Shown piece by piece: positions 32,308 to 42,473 of a stretch of DNA of 64,000 bases (position 1 is its first letter; every line of letters starts with the position of its first letter). A program made the translations under genes and the position numbers. This DNA is from Tepidimonas taiwanensis (GTDB lineage Bacteria; Pseudomonadota; Gammaproteobacteria; Burkholderiales; Burkholderiaceae_C). The stretch spans positions 868,001 through 932,000 of the forward strand of contig NZ_CP083911.1 in NCBI RefSeq assembly GCF_020162115.1. The letters are read 5' to 3'. The notes below the pieces were generated by a model. It worked only from the letters and a program-made list of their open reading frames with translations, had not been told where the DNA came from and searched no databases.

Positions 32308-32832
32308 ATGCTCACCGAAGACGGCAAGCACCTCTACGTCTCGTACGACGAATACCACAACCTGATCGAAAAGCTCGCGATCCAGATTTACCAGTCGGGC
32401 TGGATGTTCGACACCATCCTGTGTCTGGCACGCGGCGGCATGCGGCCGGGCGATATCCTCAGCCGCATCTTCGACAAGCCGCTGGCCATCATGTCCACGA
32501 GCTCCTACCGGGCGGAGGGGGGCACGGTGCGCGGCCAGCTCGACATCGCGCGCTACATCACCACGCCCAAGGGCGAGATCGCGGGCCGCGTGCTGCTGGT
32601 CGACGACTTGGCCGATTCGGGCCACACCCTCAAGGCCGTGGTCGAGATGCTGCGCACCCACTACCCGCCGATCACGGAACTGCGCACCGCCGTGCTGTGG
32701 ACCAAGGCGGTGTCGATCTTCCAGCCGGACTATTCGGTGGAGTTTCTGCCGACCAACCCCTGGATCCACCAGCCGTTTGAGTGCTACGACAACCTGCGGC
32801 CCGAACAATTGCTGGCGAAGTGGAAGGTCTGA
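32308..32832 (+). CDS. Phosphoribosyltransferase, purine-salvage type
   Basis: This is a type I phosphoribosyltransferase of 174 residues. The PRPP-binding loop VLLVDDLADSGHTL is at 95-108, and ARGGMRPGDILSR supplies the earlier loop. Relatives are annotated as hypoxanthine or xanthine-guanine phosphoribosyltransferases. Position after purA fits purine salvage, but the base specificity is inferred. The next gene starts inside its last codons. Confidence 0.88.
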   Translation: MLTEDGKHLYVSYDEYHNLIEKLAIQIYQSGWMFDTILCLARGGMRPGDILSRIFDKPLAIMSTSSYRAEGGTVRGQLDIARYITTPKGEIAGRVLLVDDLADSGHTLKAVVEMLRTHYPPITELRTAVLWTKAVSIFQPDYSVEFLPTNPWIHQPFECYDNLRPEQLLAKWKV

Positions 32833-34034
32833 CCCCCGGTGAGCCGCCGGATGGCGCGGGTGACGCCACGCGCCTGATCCATCACCCGTACCGCGCGCCG
32901 GACGGCTTCGACGCCGTGCCGGTGGCGGTGCACAAGGCGTCGACGGTTTTCTTCCCCAACGTCGAGGCGATGCGCCTGCGCCGCTGGCAGGACAAGTCCG
33001 GCTACACCTACGGCCTGCACGGCACGCCCACCACGTTCACGCTGGAGGAGCGGCTCGCCACCCTCGAGGGCGGGCGCCACTGCGTGCTCGCCCCCAGCGG
33101 GCTGGCGGCGATCGCGCTCGTGGACCTCGCCTTCCTGCGCAGCGGCGACGAGGTGCTGATCCCCGACAACGCCTACGGCCCCAACAAGGCACTGGCCGCG
33201 CACGAGCTGGCCGCGTGGGGCATCGGCCACCGCATCTACGATCCGATGGATCCGGCCGATCTGGCCGCCGCGATCACGCCGCGCACGCGGCTCGTCTGGC
33301 TGGAGGCGGCGGGGTCGGTGACGCTGGAGTTTCCGGACGTGCCGGCGCTGGTCGCCGTCGTGCGCGCCGCCAATGCCGGCCGGGAGCGCCCGATCCTCAC
33401 GGCACTGGACGACACCTGGGGGGCGGGGGTGGCGCTGCGTCCGTTCGAGCTGGGGGTGGACGTCGCGATGCAGGCGCTCACCAAATACCCCAGCGGCGGC
33501 GCCGACGTGTTGATGGGATCGGTCGTGACGCGCGATGACGACCTGCACGACGCGCTGCTGATGACGCACATGCGCCTGGGGCTCGGGGTGGGTGCCAACG
33601 ACGCCGAAGCGGTGCTGCGCGGGCTGCCGTCGCTGCCGCTGCGCTACCGGGCGCAGGACGCCGCCACGCGCGAGCTGGCGCGCTGGATGCAGGCCCAGCC
33701 CCGCGTCGCGCGTGTGTTGCATCCCGCGCTGCCGGATTCCCCCGGCCACGCCGCATGGCAGCGCGACGCGCGGGGGGCGGCGTGCCTGTTCAGCGTGGTG
33801 TTCGAACCGGATGTCACGCCCGAGCGGGTGGACGCGTTCTGTGACGCACTGCGGCTGTTTCGCCTGGGCTATAGCTGGGCGGGGCCGGTCAGCCTGTGCG
33901 TGCCCTACGACATTCCGGCGATGCGCGCGCGTCCGTGGCCGCACGCCCCGCGGTTGGTTCGGTTCGCCGTCGGCCTGGAGGATGTAGAGGATCTGCGGGC
34001 GGACTTGGCGCAAGCGCTACGGGCGTTGACTTGA
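32820..34034 (+). CDS. Cystathionine beta-lyase-like PLP enzyme (trans-sulfuration family)
   Basis: This is a Cys/Met-metabolism PLP enzyme of about 404 residues, most like cystathionine beta-lyase (cystathionine to homocysteine, pyruvate and ammonia). YTYGLHGTPTTFTLEERLA, the PSGLAAIALV region and the PLP lysine in ALTKYPSGGADVLMG (Lys 222) are present. The only plausible start is GTG 32820, overlapping the phosphoribosyltransferase by 13 bases with a weak ribosome site. metC is the nearest name, but methionine gamma-lyase or another trans-sulfuration role is not excluded. Confidence 0.85.
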   Translation: MEGLTPGEPPDGAGDATRLIHHPYRAPDGFDAVPVAVHKASTVFFPNVEAMRLRRWQDKSGYTYGLHGTPTTFTLEERLATLEGGRHCVLAPSGLAAIALVDLAFLRSGDEVLIPDNAYGPNKALAAHELAAWGIGHRIYDPMDPADLAAAITPRTRLVWLEAAGSVTLEFPDVPALVAVVRAANAGRERPILTALDDTWGAGVALRPFELGVDVAMQALTKYPSGGADVLMGSVVTRDDDLHDALLMTHMRLGLGVGANDAEAVLRGLPSLPLRYRAQDAATRELARWMQAQPRVARVLHPALPDSPGHAAWQRDARGAACLFSVVFEPDVTPERVDAFCDALRLFRLGYSWAGPVSLCVPYDIPAMRARPWPHAPRLVRFAVGLEDVEDLRADLAQALRALT

Positions 34035-34060
34035 CAACGTGGCAGCGGGGTGGGCGCAGA

Positions 34061-35005
34061 TCAACGGCACATGTGCGGCGCCCAGCCGCGCGTGATACGC
34101 GCCACCAAGCGCGCGGCTGCGCGGGCGGTGAGTGCGTCGCGATCCAGCGCGGGGTTGAGCTCGGCGATATCCGCCAGCGCCACGCGGCCGCTGGCCATCA
34201 CGTGGTCGATCATCGTCTCCACGTGTGCCAGCGGCACGCCCAAGGCCGCAGGGGCTGACACGCCCGGTGCCAGCGATGCGGGCAGGACATCCAAGCACAC
34301 GCTCAGGTAGACCGCGTCGCAAGTGGTCAAGTCCCTGCTGAGTGCGGCCAGCGCCGCACGCACCCCGTCGGTCGTTTGCAGGACCTCATCCGTCCAGTAC
34401 GGCACCTCCCAGTCGCGCGCACGGTCGAACAAGGCTTGCGTATTGGCAAAGCGGCTGATGCCCAAGACCCGGTACTGAAACGGCCGCCCGTGGGCCGCAC
34501 ACCACGCGCGGATCTGAAAAAACGGTGTACCGGAGTTGGGATGGGGGGCTTGCCGCAAATCGAAATGCGCATCCAAATTGACGATGAGCACCCGCGCCAG
34601 GTGCGGCCGCGCGTGCGCCAGCCCCTGAAAACTGCCCCACGCCACCTCGTGACCGCCGCCCAACACAATCGGGTAGTGGCCGGCGCTCAAAGCCGCGGCC
34701 ACCCGCGTGGCCAACGCGCGTTGGGCGGCTTCCAAATTCCCGCACTCGCACCCGACGTCGCCGTCATCAAAAACCGCTGGCTCGCCCAACACCGGCACAT
34801 TGGCCAGGGCGCTGCGCAACGCCTGTGGGCCACGGGCTGCGCCGACTCGGCCACCGTTACGGCGCACGCCCTCGTCACAGGCAAAGCCCAGCAACACCAC
34901 GCCGGGGCGATCGGCTTGTGCCAGTGGCCGCACGTGTTGGTGCCACCGGGTGGTGACGCCGCTGTCGTCGGCGTCGATGCGGCCCCGCCAAACAAAGTCG
35001 CTCAT
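34061..35005 (-). CDS. hutG: Formimidoylglutamase (arginase family), one metal ligand changed
   Basis: HutG hydrolyses N-formimidoyl-glutamate to glutamate and formamide, the last step of histidine breakdown. The 314-residue protein has arginase metal motifs GGGHE (His 119) and NLDAHFDLR (Asp 145, His 147, Asp 149). The third motif, normally S-x-D-x-D, reads SVCLDV (235-240). Residue 237 is Cys (TGC, minus strand 34297-34295) and only Asp 239 remains. It is the last gene of the hut run and overlaps hutI (ATGA at 35005-35002). No hutF-type deiminase is present, so the pathway is the four-step version. Confidence 0.9.
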   Translation of the reverse strand: MSDFVWRGRIDADDSGVTTRWHQHVRPLAQADRPGVVLLGFACDEGVRRNGGRVGAARGPQALRSALANVPVLGEPAVFDDGDVGCECGNLEAAQRALATRVAAALSAGHYPIVLGGGHEVAWGSFQGLAHARPHLARVLIVNLDAHFDLRQAPHPNSGTPFFQIRAWCAAHGRPFQYRVLGISRFANTQALFDRARDWEVPYWTDEVLQTTDGVRAALAALSRDLTTCDAVYLSVCLDVLPASLAPGVSAPAALGVPLAHVETMIDHVMASGRVALADIAELNPALDRDALTARAAARLVARITRGWAPHMCR

Positions 35006-36210
35006 GCCACCACCTCGCCCGCAATCACCACCCGTTCAGGTTGGAGGTGTCCAAACCAATAACAAAGCTCGTTGGGGTGGTCGAGTGCCCACACCGCCAA
35101 GTCTGCCCGCTGCCCCACGGCCAAGCAGCCCCGGTCATGCAAGCCCAGTGCCCGTGCCGCGTGTCGCGTGATGCCGAGCACCGCCTCCAGCGGCGTCAGG
35201 CCGAACAGCACACAGGCCATGTGCGCCATCAGCGGCAGCGAGAGCGTTGGTGACGTGCCCGGGTTGTGATCCGTGGCCACGGCGATGGGCACGCCCGCTT
35301 CGCGCAACGCTGCGACGGGGGGGCGACGTGTCTCGCGCAGCAGGTAGTAAGCCCCGGGCAGCAAGACGGCCACTGTGGCGGCCCTGCGCATCGCCTCAAT
35401 GCCTGCCGGGTCAAGATACTCCAAATGGTCACACGAGAGGGCTGAGAAGGAGGCGGCCAGCGCTGCCCCTCCTTGATGGGACAACTGCTCGGCGTGCAGT
35501 TTGACTGGCAATCCCAGGCGACGCGCGGTCGCAAAGACGCGCCCGATCTGCGCCGGTGTAAAAGCCACGTGCTCGCAAAATGCGTCGACGGCGTCGACCA
35601 AGCCTTGCGCGTGGAGGATGGGCAGCCACTCACACACGGCCTCGATGTAGTCGTCGCGGCGGCCTTCGAACTCTGGTGGTACGGCATGTGCTCCCAAGTA
35701 AGTGGTGCGCACGCTCATCCCCAGCGTGGCTTGCACGCGCCGTGCCACGCGCAGGCAACGCGCCTCGGTTGGCAGATCGAGGCCGTAACCGGACTTGATC
35801 TCCAGAGTTGTCACGCCCTGAGAGCGCAGCGTTCGTGCGCGTTGCACAGCCAGCTGCAGCAATGCCTCTTCGCTGGCAGCACGCGTGGCCGCGACGGTGC
35901 TGCGGATGCCACCGCCGGCGCGCGCGATTTGCTCGTAGCTGGCACCGCTGAGGCGCAGTGCCGCCTCCGTCGCGCGGCAGCCCGCGTACACCAAATGTGT
36001 GTGGCAGTCGACCAGGCCCGGCGTGACCAGCGCACCGCCCAGATCGTATTCACGTTCGATGGCCAGGCCGCGCGGCAGTTCGCGTGCGCGCCCTACCCAG
36101 GTGATGTGTGCGCCTTGCGTGAGCAGGGCGCCGTCGTCGATCAGGCTCCAATCGCCATCGGCCAGGGTTGCCAGCCGCGCGCGGTGCCACAGGGTCAGCG
36201 GTGGCGACAT
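35002..36210 (-). CDS. hutI: Imidazolonepropionase
   Basis: HutI hydrolyses 4-imidazolone-5-propionate to formimidoylglutamate with a bound metal. The 402-residue protein has the amidohydrolase HxH in VDCHTHLVYAG. LHAEQLSHQGG and the late TDHNPGTSP metal and substrate motifs are also present. I chose ATG 36210 because it lies one base after the hutH stop (TGAGATG), whereas the frame open upstream is inside hutH. It overlaps hutG by 4 bases. Confidence 0.95.
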   Translation of the reverse strand: MSPPLTLWHRARLATLADGDWSLIDDGALLTQGAHITWVGRARELPRGLAIEREYDLGGALVTPGLVDCHTHLVYAGCRATEAALRLSGASYEQIARAGGGIRSTVAATRAASEEALLQLAVQRARTLRSQGVTTLEIKSGYGLDLPTEARCLRVARRVQATLGMSVRTTYLGAHAVPPEFEGRRDDYIEAVCEWLPILHAQGLVDAVDAFCEHVAFTPAQIGRVFATARRLGLPVKLHAEQLSHQGGAALAASFSALSCDHLEYLDPAGIEAMRRAATVAVLLPGAYYLLRETRRPPVAALREAGVPIAVATDHNPGTSPTLSLPLMAHMACVLFGLTPLEAVLGITRHAARALGLHDRGCLAVGQRADLAVWALDHPNELCYWFGHLQPERVVIAGEVVA

Positions 36211-36211
36211 C

Positions 36212-37753
36212 TCAATCCTTCCACAGCACGGCCACGATATCTTCGTTGCCCGTGGTGGCCGCACCGGCAAGCACCAGTGTTTTGGCGGCCTCGATATCGG
36301 GCGCGAGGAACCGGTCTTCGGCGTAGAACGGCACTCGTTCACGCAGCACACCGTGCAGCCGCTGCAAGCGAGGAGAGGTCGGCAGCGGGCGGTGGAAGTC
36401 CACGCCCTGAGCGGCAGCGAGCCACTCGATGGCGAGGATTGTGCCCGTGTGCTCGGCCATCGTGTCGAGCCGCCGTGCCGCATGGGTGGCCATGCTCACA
36501 TGGTCTTCCTGGTTGGCGCTGGTGGGCAGGCTGTCCACGCTGGCTGGGTGCGCCAACAGTTTGTTTTCGGACGCCAAAGCCGCGGCGGTGACGTGAGCGA
36601 TCATGAAGCCGCTGTTCAGCCCGGGGTTGTCCACCAGGAAGGGCGGCAGCCCCGAGAGGGTGCTGTCGATCAGCAAGGCGATGCGCCGCTCGGACAGCGC
36701 GCCGATCTCGGCCAGCGCCAGCGCCAGGGTGTCGGCAGCGAAGGCCACGGGCTCGGCGTGGAAGTTGCCCCCCGAGAGCACCTCGCCTGTGTCGGCAAAG
36801 ACCAGCGGGTTGTCGGTGACGGCATTGGCCTCGATGAGCAGCGTGCGCGCCACCTGCGCGATGAGGTCGCGACAGGCACCCATCACCTGGGGCTGACAGC
36901 GCAGGCTGTACGGATCCTGCACGCGCTCGTCATGCGTGAGGTGTGAGCGCCGAATGGCGCTGCCTTCCAGCAGGGTGCGCGTCAGTGCCGCGCTGGCAAT
37001 CTGTCCCGGTTGGCCCCGTAGCGCGTGAATGCGGGGGTCAAAGGGGGTGTCGCTGCCCTTGGCGGCGTCCACCGAAAGCGCGCCGATCAAGTGGCCTGCC
37101 TCCAGCAGGCGCTCGGCCATGAACAAGCCGTGCAGCGCCAGCGCCGTCGACACCTGCGTCCCGTTGATCAAAGCCAACCCCTCCTTGGGGGCCAGTTGCA
37201 GCGGTGCAATACCGGCTGCTTGCAGTGCCGCAGCCGCAGGCATCACCCGTCCTCGCATGCGCACGAGGCCCTCGCCCATCAGCGCCAGCGTCATGTGCGC
37301 CAGCGGTGCCAAGTCACCCGACGCGCCCACCGAGCCCTTGGCCGGGATCAGCGGCAGGATATCGGCGTTGAGCAAGGCCAGCAACGTATCGATTGCCTCT
37401 GGTCGCACGCCCGAGTGCCCGCGCGCCAAACTGGCGGCTTTGGTGGCCAGTATCAGGCGCACCACCGCGTCCTTGAGCGGCTCGCCTGTGCCCACGGCGT
37501 GCGAGAGGATCAGGTTGCGCTGCAATTGTTGCAGCTGCGTGTCGGCGATGCGCGTCTTGGCCAGCTTGCCAAAACCCGTGTTGATACCGTAAGCCGCTTC
37601 GCCGCGGGTGACGATGGTATCGATGGTGGCAGCCGCTGCTGCCACCGCTGCACGGGCCGCCGTGGATAACTGCACGGCTTGCGGTGCTGCCCAGAGCTTG
37701 CGCAAGTCTTGCAGTTGCAGACGGCCAGGTTCCAGAGTCAGTGTCTCAGCCAT
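36212..37753 (-). CDS. hutH: Histidine ammonia-lyase
   Basis: HutH converts histidine to urocanate and ammonia, the first step. The 513-residue protein makes its MIO prosthetic group from Ala144-Ser145-Gly146 in [23 protein letters not shown] with the catalytic Tyr and the [10 protein letters not shown] block are intact. ATG 37753 is 14 bases after the hutU stop, and the upstream open frame lies in hutU. Confidence 0.97.
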   Translation of the reverse strand: MAETLTLEPGRLQLQDLRKLWAAPQAVQLSTAARAAVAAAAATIDTIVTRGEAAYGINTGFGKLAKTRIADTQLQQLQRNLILSHAVGTGEPLKDAVVRLILATKAASLARGHSGVRPEAIDTLLALLNADILPLIPAKGSVGASGDLAPLAHMTLALMGEGLVRMRGRVMPAAAALQAAGIAPLQLAPKEGLALINGTQVSTALALHGLFMAERLLEAGHLIGALSVDAAKGSDTPFDPRIHALRGQPGQIASAALTRTLLEGSAIRRSHLTHDERVQDPYSLRCQPQVMGACRDLIAQVARTLLIEANAVTDNPLVFADTGEVLSGGNFHAEPVAFAADTLALALAEIGALSERRIALLIDSTLSGLPPFLVDNPGLNSGFMIAHVTAAALASENKLLAHPASVDSLPTSANQEDHVSMATHAARRLDTMAEHTGTILAIEWLAAAQGVDFHRPLPTSPRLQRLHGVLRERVPFYAEDRFLAPDIEAAKTLVLAGAATTGNEDIVAVLWKD

Positions 37754-37767
37754 GGGTACTCGGGGGG

Positions 37768-39465
37768 TTAGTCGATCATGGGTAGGCGCAAGCCATGGCG
37801 TTTGGCGGTGGCCACGGCCAATTCGTAGCCCGCGTCGGCGTGGCGCATCACGCCCGAGGCGCAGTCGTTGACCAGCACGCGTGCCAAGCGACGCTCGGCC
37901 GCCTCGGTGCCGTCGGCGACGATCACCATGCCCGCGTGTTGTGAATATCCCATGCCCACACCCCCACCGTGGTGCAAGCTCACCCACGTCGCACCACTGG
38001 CGGTATTGAGCAACGCATTGAGCAGCGGCCAGTCGGAGACGGCGTCGCTGCCATCGCGCATGGCCTCCGTTTCGCGGTTGGGGCTCGCCACCGAGCCGGT
38101 GTCCAGGTGGTCGCGGCCGATCACGATGGGTGCCTTGAGTTCTCCTTTGCGTACCATCTCGTTGAAGGCCAAGCCGGCGAGATGGCGCTCGCCCAGACCG
38201 AGCCAGCAGATGCGCGCGGGCAACCCCTGGAAGGCGATGCGTTCGCGCGCCATGTCCAGCCAGCGGTGGGTGTGGTGGTTGTCAGGGAAGAGCTCCTTGA
38301 TCTTGGCGTCGGTCTTGTAGATGTCTTCCGGGTCGCCCGACAGCGCCACCCAGCGGAACGGCCCCTTGCCCTCGCAGAACAGGGGACGGATGTAGGCCGG
38401 CACGAAGCCGGGGAAGTCGAAAGCGTTGCGCACGCCCTGATCAAAGGCGACTTGGCGAATATTGTTGCCGTAGTCCACCACCGGCACCCCCATCGCATGG
38501 AAATCGAGCATCGCTTGCACGTGCTGTGCGCAGCTGCGGGCGGCGGCTTCTCTCAAAGTGGCGTGCTGCGCGGGGTCGCGCTGCGCGGCCTTCCACTGCT
38601 CGACGGTCCAACCGGCTGGCAGGTAGCCGTGAATCAAGTCATGAGCCGAGGTTTGATCCGTGACCAAATCCGGTTTGAGACCACCGGCGCGCGCGCGCTT
38701 GACCAGCTCAGGCAACACCTCGGCGGCGTTGCCCAACAGAGCGATGGAGACGGCTTCTTTGCGCTCGCAATGGTGACGCACCATCGCCAGCGCCTCGTCC
38801 AGGTCGCGTGCTTGCCGATCGACGTAGCGCGTGCGCAACCGAAAGTCGATGCGGCTTTGCTCGCACTCGATGGTCAGCGATACCGCGCCCGCCAGTGTGG
38901 CGGCCAGCGGCTGTGCCCCCCCCATGCCGCCAAGCCCTGCGGTGAGGATCCAGCGCCCGGACCAGTTGCCGCCGTAGTGCTGGCGGCCGGCCTCGGCGAA
39001 CGTCTCGAATGTGCCTTGGACGATGCCCTGGCTGCCGATGTAGATCCAGCTGCCGGCGGTCATCTGCCCGTACATGAACAAGCCTTGGCGATCCAGCTCG
39101 TGGAAGTGATCCCACGTTGCCCACTTGGGCACGAGGTTGGAGTTGGCAATGAGCACCCGCGGCGCATCGGGATGTGTTTTGAACACGCCCACCGGCTTGC
39201 CAGACTGGATCAGCAGCGACTCGTCGTCGTTGAGCTCGCGCAGGCAGGCCAGGATGCGGTCGAAGCAGGCCCAGTTGCGCGCTGCACGGCCGATGCCGCC
39301 GTAGACCACCAGGGCCTGCGGGTTTTCCGCGACCTCAGGGTCGAGGTTGTTCTGCAACATGCGGTAAGCGGCCTCGGTGAGCCAGCTTTTGCAGTGCAGG
39401 GTCGTGCCGCGCGGGGCGCGAATCACACGCGTGGGGTCGTGGCGGGGGTCGGGGTTGGCGGTCAT
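37768..39465 (-). CDS. hutU: Urocanate hydratase
   Basis: HutU adds water to urocanate to give imidazolonepropionate, using tightly bound NAD+. The 565-residue protein has [16 protein letters not shown] near the start, [10 protein letters not shown] for NAD binding, and [19 protein letters not shown]. Its 53-base separation from the membrane-protein gene upstream is the largest gap in the hut run, so an extra start of transcription is possible. Numbering from ATG 39465 gives [11 protein letters not shown]. Confidence 0.97.
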   Translation of the reverse strand: MTANPDPRHDPTRVIRAPRGTTLHCKSWLTEAAYRMLQNNLDPEVAENPQALVVYGGIGRAARNWACFDRILACLRELNDDESLLIQSGKPVGVFKTHPDAPRVLIANSNLVPKWATWDHFHELDRQGLFMYGQMTAGSWIYIGSQGIVQGTFETFAEAGRQHYGGNWSGRWILTAGLGGMGGAQPLAATLAGAVSLTIECEQSRIDFRLRTRYVDRQARDLDEALAMVRHHCERKEAVSIALLGNAAEVLPELVKRARAGGLKPDLVTDQTSAHDLIHGYLPAGWTVEQWKAAQRDPAQHATLREAAARSCAQHVQAMLDFHAMGVPVVDYGNNIRQVAFDQGVRNAFDFPGFVPAYIRPLFCEGKGPFRWVALSGDPEDIYKTDAKIKELFPDNHHTHRWLDMARERIAFQGLPARICWLGLGERHLAGLAFNEMVRKGELKAPIVIGRDHLDTGSVASPNRETEAMRDGSDAVSDWPLLNALLNTASGATWVSLHHGGGVGMGYSQHAGMVIVADGTEAAERRLARVLVNDCASGVMRHADAGYELAVATAKRHGLRLPMID

Positions 39466-39518
39466 AGGGCGCTCCAGAGAAAAAGGGTGACGGTAAAAGG
39501 GTGTCGGTGGGACATGGG

Positions 39519-40883
39519 TCAGGTCGGCAGCCTGATCCAGCCGAAGGCCAAGCCGGTGCGCAGTACGGCAGCGCCGACGACGATGCTCAGCAGGCTGCGC
39601 AGCAGCCAGATCACGAGCAGGTCGCGAAACTTGACGGGGATGCGGGTGGCCAGGATGCAGGGTATGCAGCCGGACAGGAAGAGCACCGTGCTGATCGAGA
39701 CCAGGGCCACCAGGAAACGCAGCAGGAAATCGGCGTCTTTGAGCAGGATGGCCGGCAGGAACATCTCGGCCAGGCCCGAGGCGAAGGCACCGCTGGCAGC
39801 GGTCGCGTTTTCCAGGCCCAGCACGGCACCGGCGATCCACAGCGCGGGCTTGAGCAGCACGCCGATCCAATCGAACAACGGCGTGTACCTGGCCAGGCAC
39901 AGGCCGGCAAAACCCACCGCGAGGATGCTGGGGGTGACGACGGCGGACATTTGCAGCCCGTCCTTCAGGTGGGTCCACAGCATCCGAGGCAGCGGCTCGC
40001 GCGACTGGTAGCGCGCCACACCCGCTTGCAGGGCCCGCCGCCAGCGGCTGCCGGTGGCCGGGGCGTGGTCGTCCTCGACAGGGGTGGGGCGGCGGTCGTC
40101 CATGCCGGCGATGGGCGGCAGGTAGGCCGTGATCGCAGTGACCGCGAAGGTCACGACGAAGCTGGCCCAGAAGAAGAATGTCCAGTGCTCCATCAGGCCC
40201 AGGGTCTTGGCCACGACCACCATGAACGTGGCCGATACCGTGGAGAAACCTGTGGCGATGACCATGGCCTCGCGCACGGTGTACTTGCCCTGCTGGTACA
40301 TCGCGTTGGTGACGAGCAGGCCGATGGAATAGCTGCCGACGAAGGAGGTGACGGCGTCGATGGCCGAGTAGCCGGGGGTGCGGAAGAGCGGGCGCATCAC
40401 GCGCTCCATCAGCACGCCCACCAGCTCGAGCAGGCCGAAGCCCACCAGGAAGCTCAGCGCCAGAGCGCCGATGGGGATGAGCACGCCCACCGACAGCGCC
40501 AGCTTCTCGAAAAGGAAGGGCAGCATGTCTTTCTGGGTGGCCCAGTCGGGGGCCAGCCCGGCCAGGTACAGGCCTGCCAGGGCCAGGCCGGCCAGCTTGA
40601 TCACGCCGAATACCAGTGCCGTGGCGCTCTGGCGAAATGCCCCAGTAACGAAGGGTGACACGGCCCCCCAGGCCATCAGTGCCAGCACGAAGGCCACCGC
40701 CAGACTGCGCTGCTCGCGCACCAGGTAGCTGCTGAGGTGATCCACCGGAATCGTGCGCCGGCCGCCGATCTCGATGTCGACGAAGAAGAGAAACACGCCC
40801 ACGGCGCTGAAGGCCAGCAGCTTGAGCAGCGGGAGGGCTAGACCACCGGGGGAGCCAGCCAGGGCGATGTCAGGACGGGGCAT
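39519..40883 (-). CDS. YjiH family membrane protein (nucleoside-recognition Gate domains), possible histidine/urocanate transporter
   Basis: This is a 454-residue integral membrane protein with about ten hydrophobic spans and two Gate-type segments, for example [20 protein letters not shown] and [16 protein letters not shown]. YjiH relatives have no firmly proven substrate that I know of. It is the first gene transcribed toward hutU, beside the hutC operators, and no known histidine permease is present. Import of histidine or urocanate is therefore the simplest guess. GGAGAC upstream of ATG 40883 is the ribosome site. Confidence 0.8.
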   Translation of the reverse strand: MPRPDIALAGSPGGLALPLLKLLAFSAVGVFLFFVDIEIGGRRTIPVDHLSSYLVREQRSLAVAFVLALMAWGAVSPFVTGAFRQSATALVFGVIKLAGLALAGLYLAGLAPDWATQKDMLPFLFEKLALSVGVLIPIGALALSFLVGFGLLELVGVLMERVMRPLFRTPGYSAIDAVTSFVGSYSIGLLVTNAMYQQGKYTVREAMVIATGFSTVSATFMVVVAKTLGLMEHWTFFFWASFVVTFAVTAITAYLPPIAGMDDRRPTPVEDDHAPATGSRWRRALQAGVARYQSREPLPRMLWTHLKDGLQMSAVVTPSILAVGFAGLCLARYTPLFDWIGVLLKPALWIAGAVLGLENATAASGAFASGLAEMFLPAILLKDADFLLRFLVALVSISTVLFLSGCIPCILATRIPVKFRDLLVIWLLRSLLSIVVGAAVLRTGLAFGWIRLPT

Positions 40884-40903
40884 GTGGTGTCTCCTAGGGT
40901 TGA

Positions 40904-40948
40904 TAGTCTATACAAATCTATCAGATTGATCTGAAGTTGTATAGACAT
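40904..40948. promoter_or_regulatory. Paired HutC-type operators in the hutC/hut intergenic region
   Basis: Two 12-base near-palindromes of form TTGT-N4-ACAA lie at 40904-40915 (TAGTCTATACAA) and 40937-40948 (TTGTATAGACAT). Their inner ten bases are perfect reverse complements of each other. Their centres are 33 bp apart, about three helical turns, suiting two dimers on one DNA face. An imperfect palindrome, TCAGAT-TG-ATCTGA, lies between them at 40921-40934. On the minus strand TTCAGA and TATAGA, 17 apart, could be the hut promoter, with its -10 box inside the left operator. Confidence 0.7.
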
Positions 40949-41014
40949 TTTGATCGTCGAGACCCAAAGGCGTCAATACAATCCGTGTCAGAAACTCTTC
41001 AGTGATTACCCTAG

Positions 41015-41740
41015 ATGAACACGACCCTCCGGCCCGCTGATGAGGGCCGTCAACCGGCCTACCAGACCATCAAGGCCTATGTGCTGGAGCGCATCCACAG
41101 TGGCGAGTGGAAGGAGGGGGATGCCATCCCGAGCGAGGAGGCGTTGGCACGTCAGTTCGGTGTGTCGCGCATGACGGTCAACCGCGCGCTGCGCGACCTC
41201 AGCGACGAGCACATCGTGTCGCGCACGCGCGGCTCGGGTACCTACGTGGCGCAGCGCAAATACCAGTCCACGCTGGTGGAAATTCGCAACATTGCGGACG
41301 AAATTGCCGAGCGCGGGCACGCGCACCGAGGCGAGCTCCATCTGTTGGAGCGTTGTCGTGCCACGGAGGCGTTGGCGCGGCAGTTTGAGCTACCACCGCG
41401 CTCTGCGCTCTTTCACTCCATCGTGGTGCACTACGACAACGACGATCCCATCCAGGTGGAGGATCGCTATGTGAACCCCGAGGTGGCTCCTGAGTACATG
41501 AACGCGGACTTTCGCAGCCAAACCCCTAACGCATACCTGATGCGGGTGGCCCCGCTGCAGGGTGTACGCTTCGCGATCGAGGCCTGTATGCCTCCGGAGT
41601 CGATACGGGAGCTGTTGCGCATGGGGCCGCATGAGCCGTGTTTGGTGCTGCGCCGCCAAACACGCTCACGCGATCGCGTCGCGTCGGTGGTTGCGATGTG
41701 GCACCCCGCGTCGCGGTATCAGTTCACCGGGGGTTTTTGA
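41015..41740 (+). CDS. hutC: Histidine utilization repressor
   Basis: HutC is a GntR-family repressor, HutC subfamily, normally released from DNA by urocanate. The 241-residue protein has an N-terminal winged helix (IPSEEALARQFGVSRMTVNRAL). The C-terminal UTRA ligand domain has HSIVVHYDNDDPIQVEDRYVNP. It is divergent from the hut genes, with two operator-like sites in the 131-base gap, so it should control them and itself. Confidence 0.94.
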   Translation: MNTTLRPADEGRQPAYQTIKAYVLERIHSGEWKEGDAIPSEEALARQFGVSRMTVNRALRDLSDEHIVSRTRGSGTYVAQRKYQSTLVEIRNIADEIAERGHAHRGELHLLERCRATEALARQFELPPRSALFHSIVVHYDNDDPIQVEDRYVNPEVAPEYMNADFRSQTPNAYLMRVAPLQGVRFAIEACMPPESIRELLRMGPHEPCLVLRRQTRSRDRVASVVAMWHPASRYQFTGGF

Positions 41741-41813
41741 GCTGACGTTGCGGATCGGCGATCGACTTTCGTACTCCGCAAGGCGCCGTGCCCTGCGCGC
41801 GCAAGCCTCAATC

Positions 41814-42458
41814 TCACAGTAGGCGTTGCAGCGCTGCCCAAACGTTGTCGCGCAGGCGGGGCTGTGCGCGCTCGTTGGGGTGTATGCGGTCGTCTTGAAA
41901 GTGCTGCCCTGCGTCGGGCCGGTCGGCCACACCCGCGAGGAAAAACGGCACCACGGCGGTGTTTTCTTCACGCGCCAAATCGGTGTAGAGGGCACGAAAC
42001 TCCGCCCGATAGCGTTCGCCGTAGTTGGGCGGCATGTCCATGCCCAGCAGCAGCACCCGCGCCCCGGCGTCGCGGCTGGCGCGGATCATCGCGCGCAGGT
42101 TGTCGCGCGTCGTCGCCAGCGGCAGCCCGCGCAGCGCATCGTTGCCGCCCAATTCCAGGATCACGATGTCGGGCCGGTGCCGCTCCAGCAACGCGGGCAG
42201 CCGCGAGCGGCCCCCGGCCGTGGTGTCGCCGCTGACGCTGGCGTTGACGACCCGCGCGCCGGGCCGCTGGCGCTGCAGGCGCTGCTCCAGCAGCGCGACC
42301 CAGCCGCTGCCGCGCGCCAGCCCATACTCGGCGCTCAGCGAATCGCCGACGACGAGGATGACCGGTGCGGAACCCCGGGCGGTGGCGTGGGCTCTGAGGG
42401 GCAGGCACGTCCCGGCGGCGGCGCCCAGCAGCGCCACGGTACAGTGGCGACGTTTCAC
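41814..42458 (-). CDS. tesA: SGNH/GDSL hydrolase, arylesterase or TesA-like thioesterase
   Basis: This is a periplasmic lipid hydrolase of the TesA (lysophospholipase L1 / acyl-CoA thioesterase I) type. The 214-residue protein has an N-terminal signal sequence ending near RAHA. The nucleophile is in GDSLSAEYGL (Ser 40). The Gly/Asn oxyanion residues are in ELGGNDALRGLP, and the Asp-His pair is in DDRIHPN. Divergence from a YbbA-type ATPase is the classic arrangement. The natural substrate is unknown. Confidence 0.88.
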   Translation of the reverse strand: MKRRHCTVALLGAAAGTCLPLRAHATARGSAPVILVVGDSLSAEYGLARGSGWVALLEQRLQRQRPGARVVNASVSGDTTAGGRSRLPALLERHRPDIVILELGGNDALRGLPLATTRDNLRAMIRASRDAGARVLLLGMDMPPNYGERYRAEFRALYTDLAREENTAVVPFFLAGVADRPDAGQHFQDDRIHPNERAQPRLRDNVWAALQRLL

Positions 42459-42473
42459 GAATCGATCCCTTTC

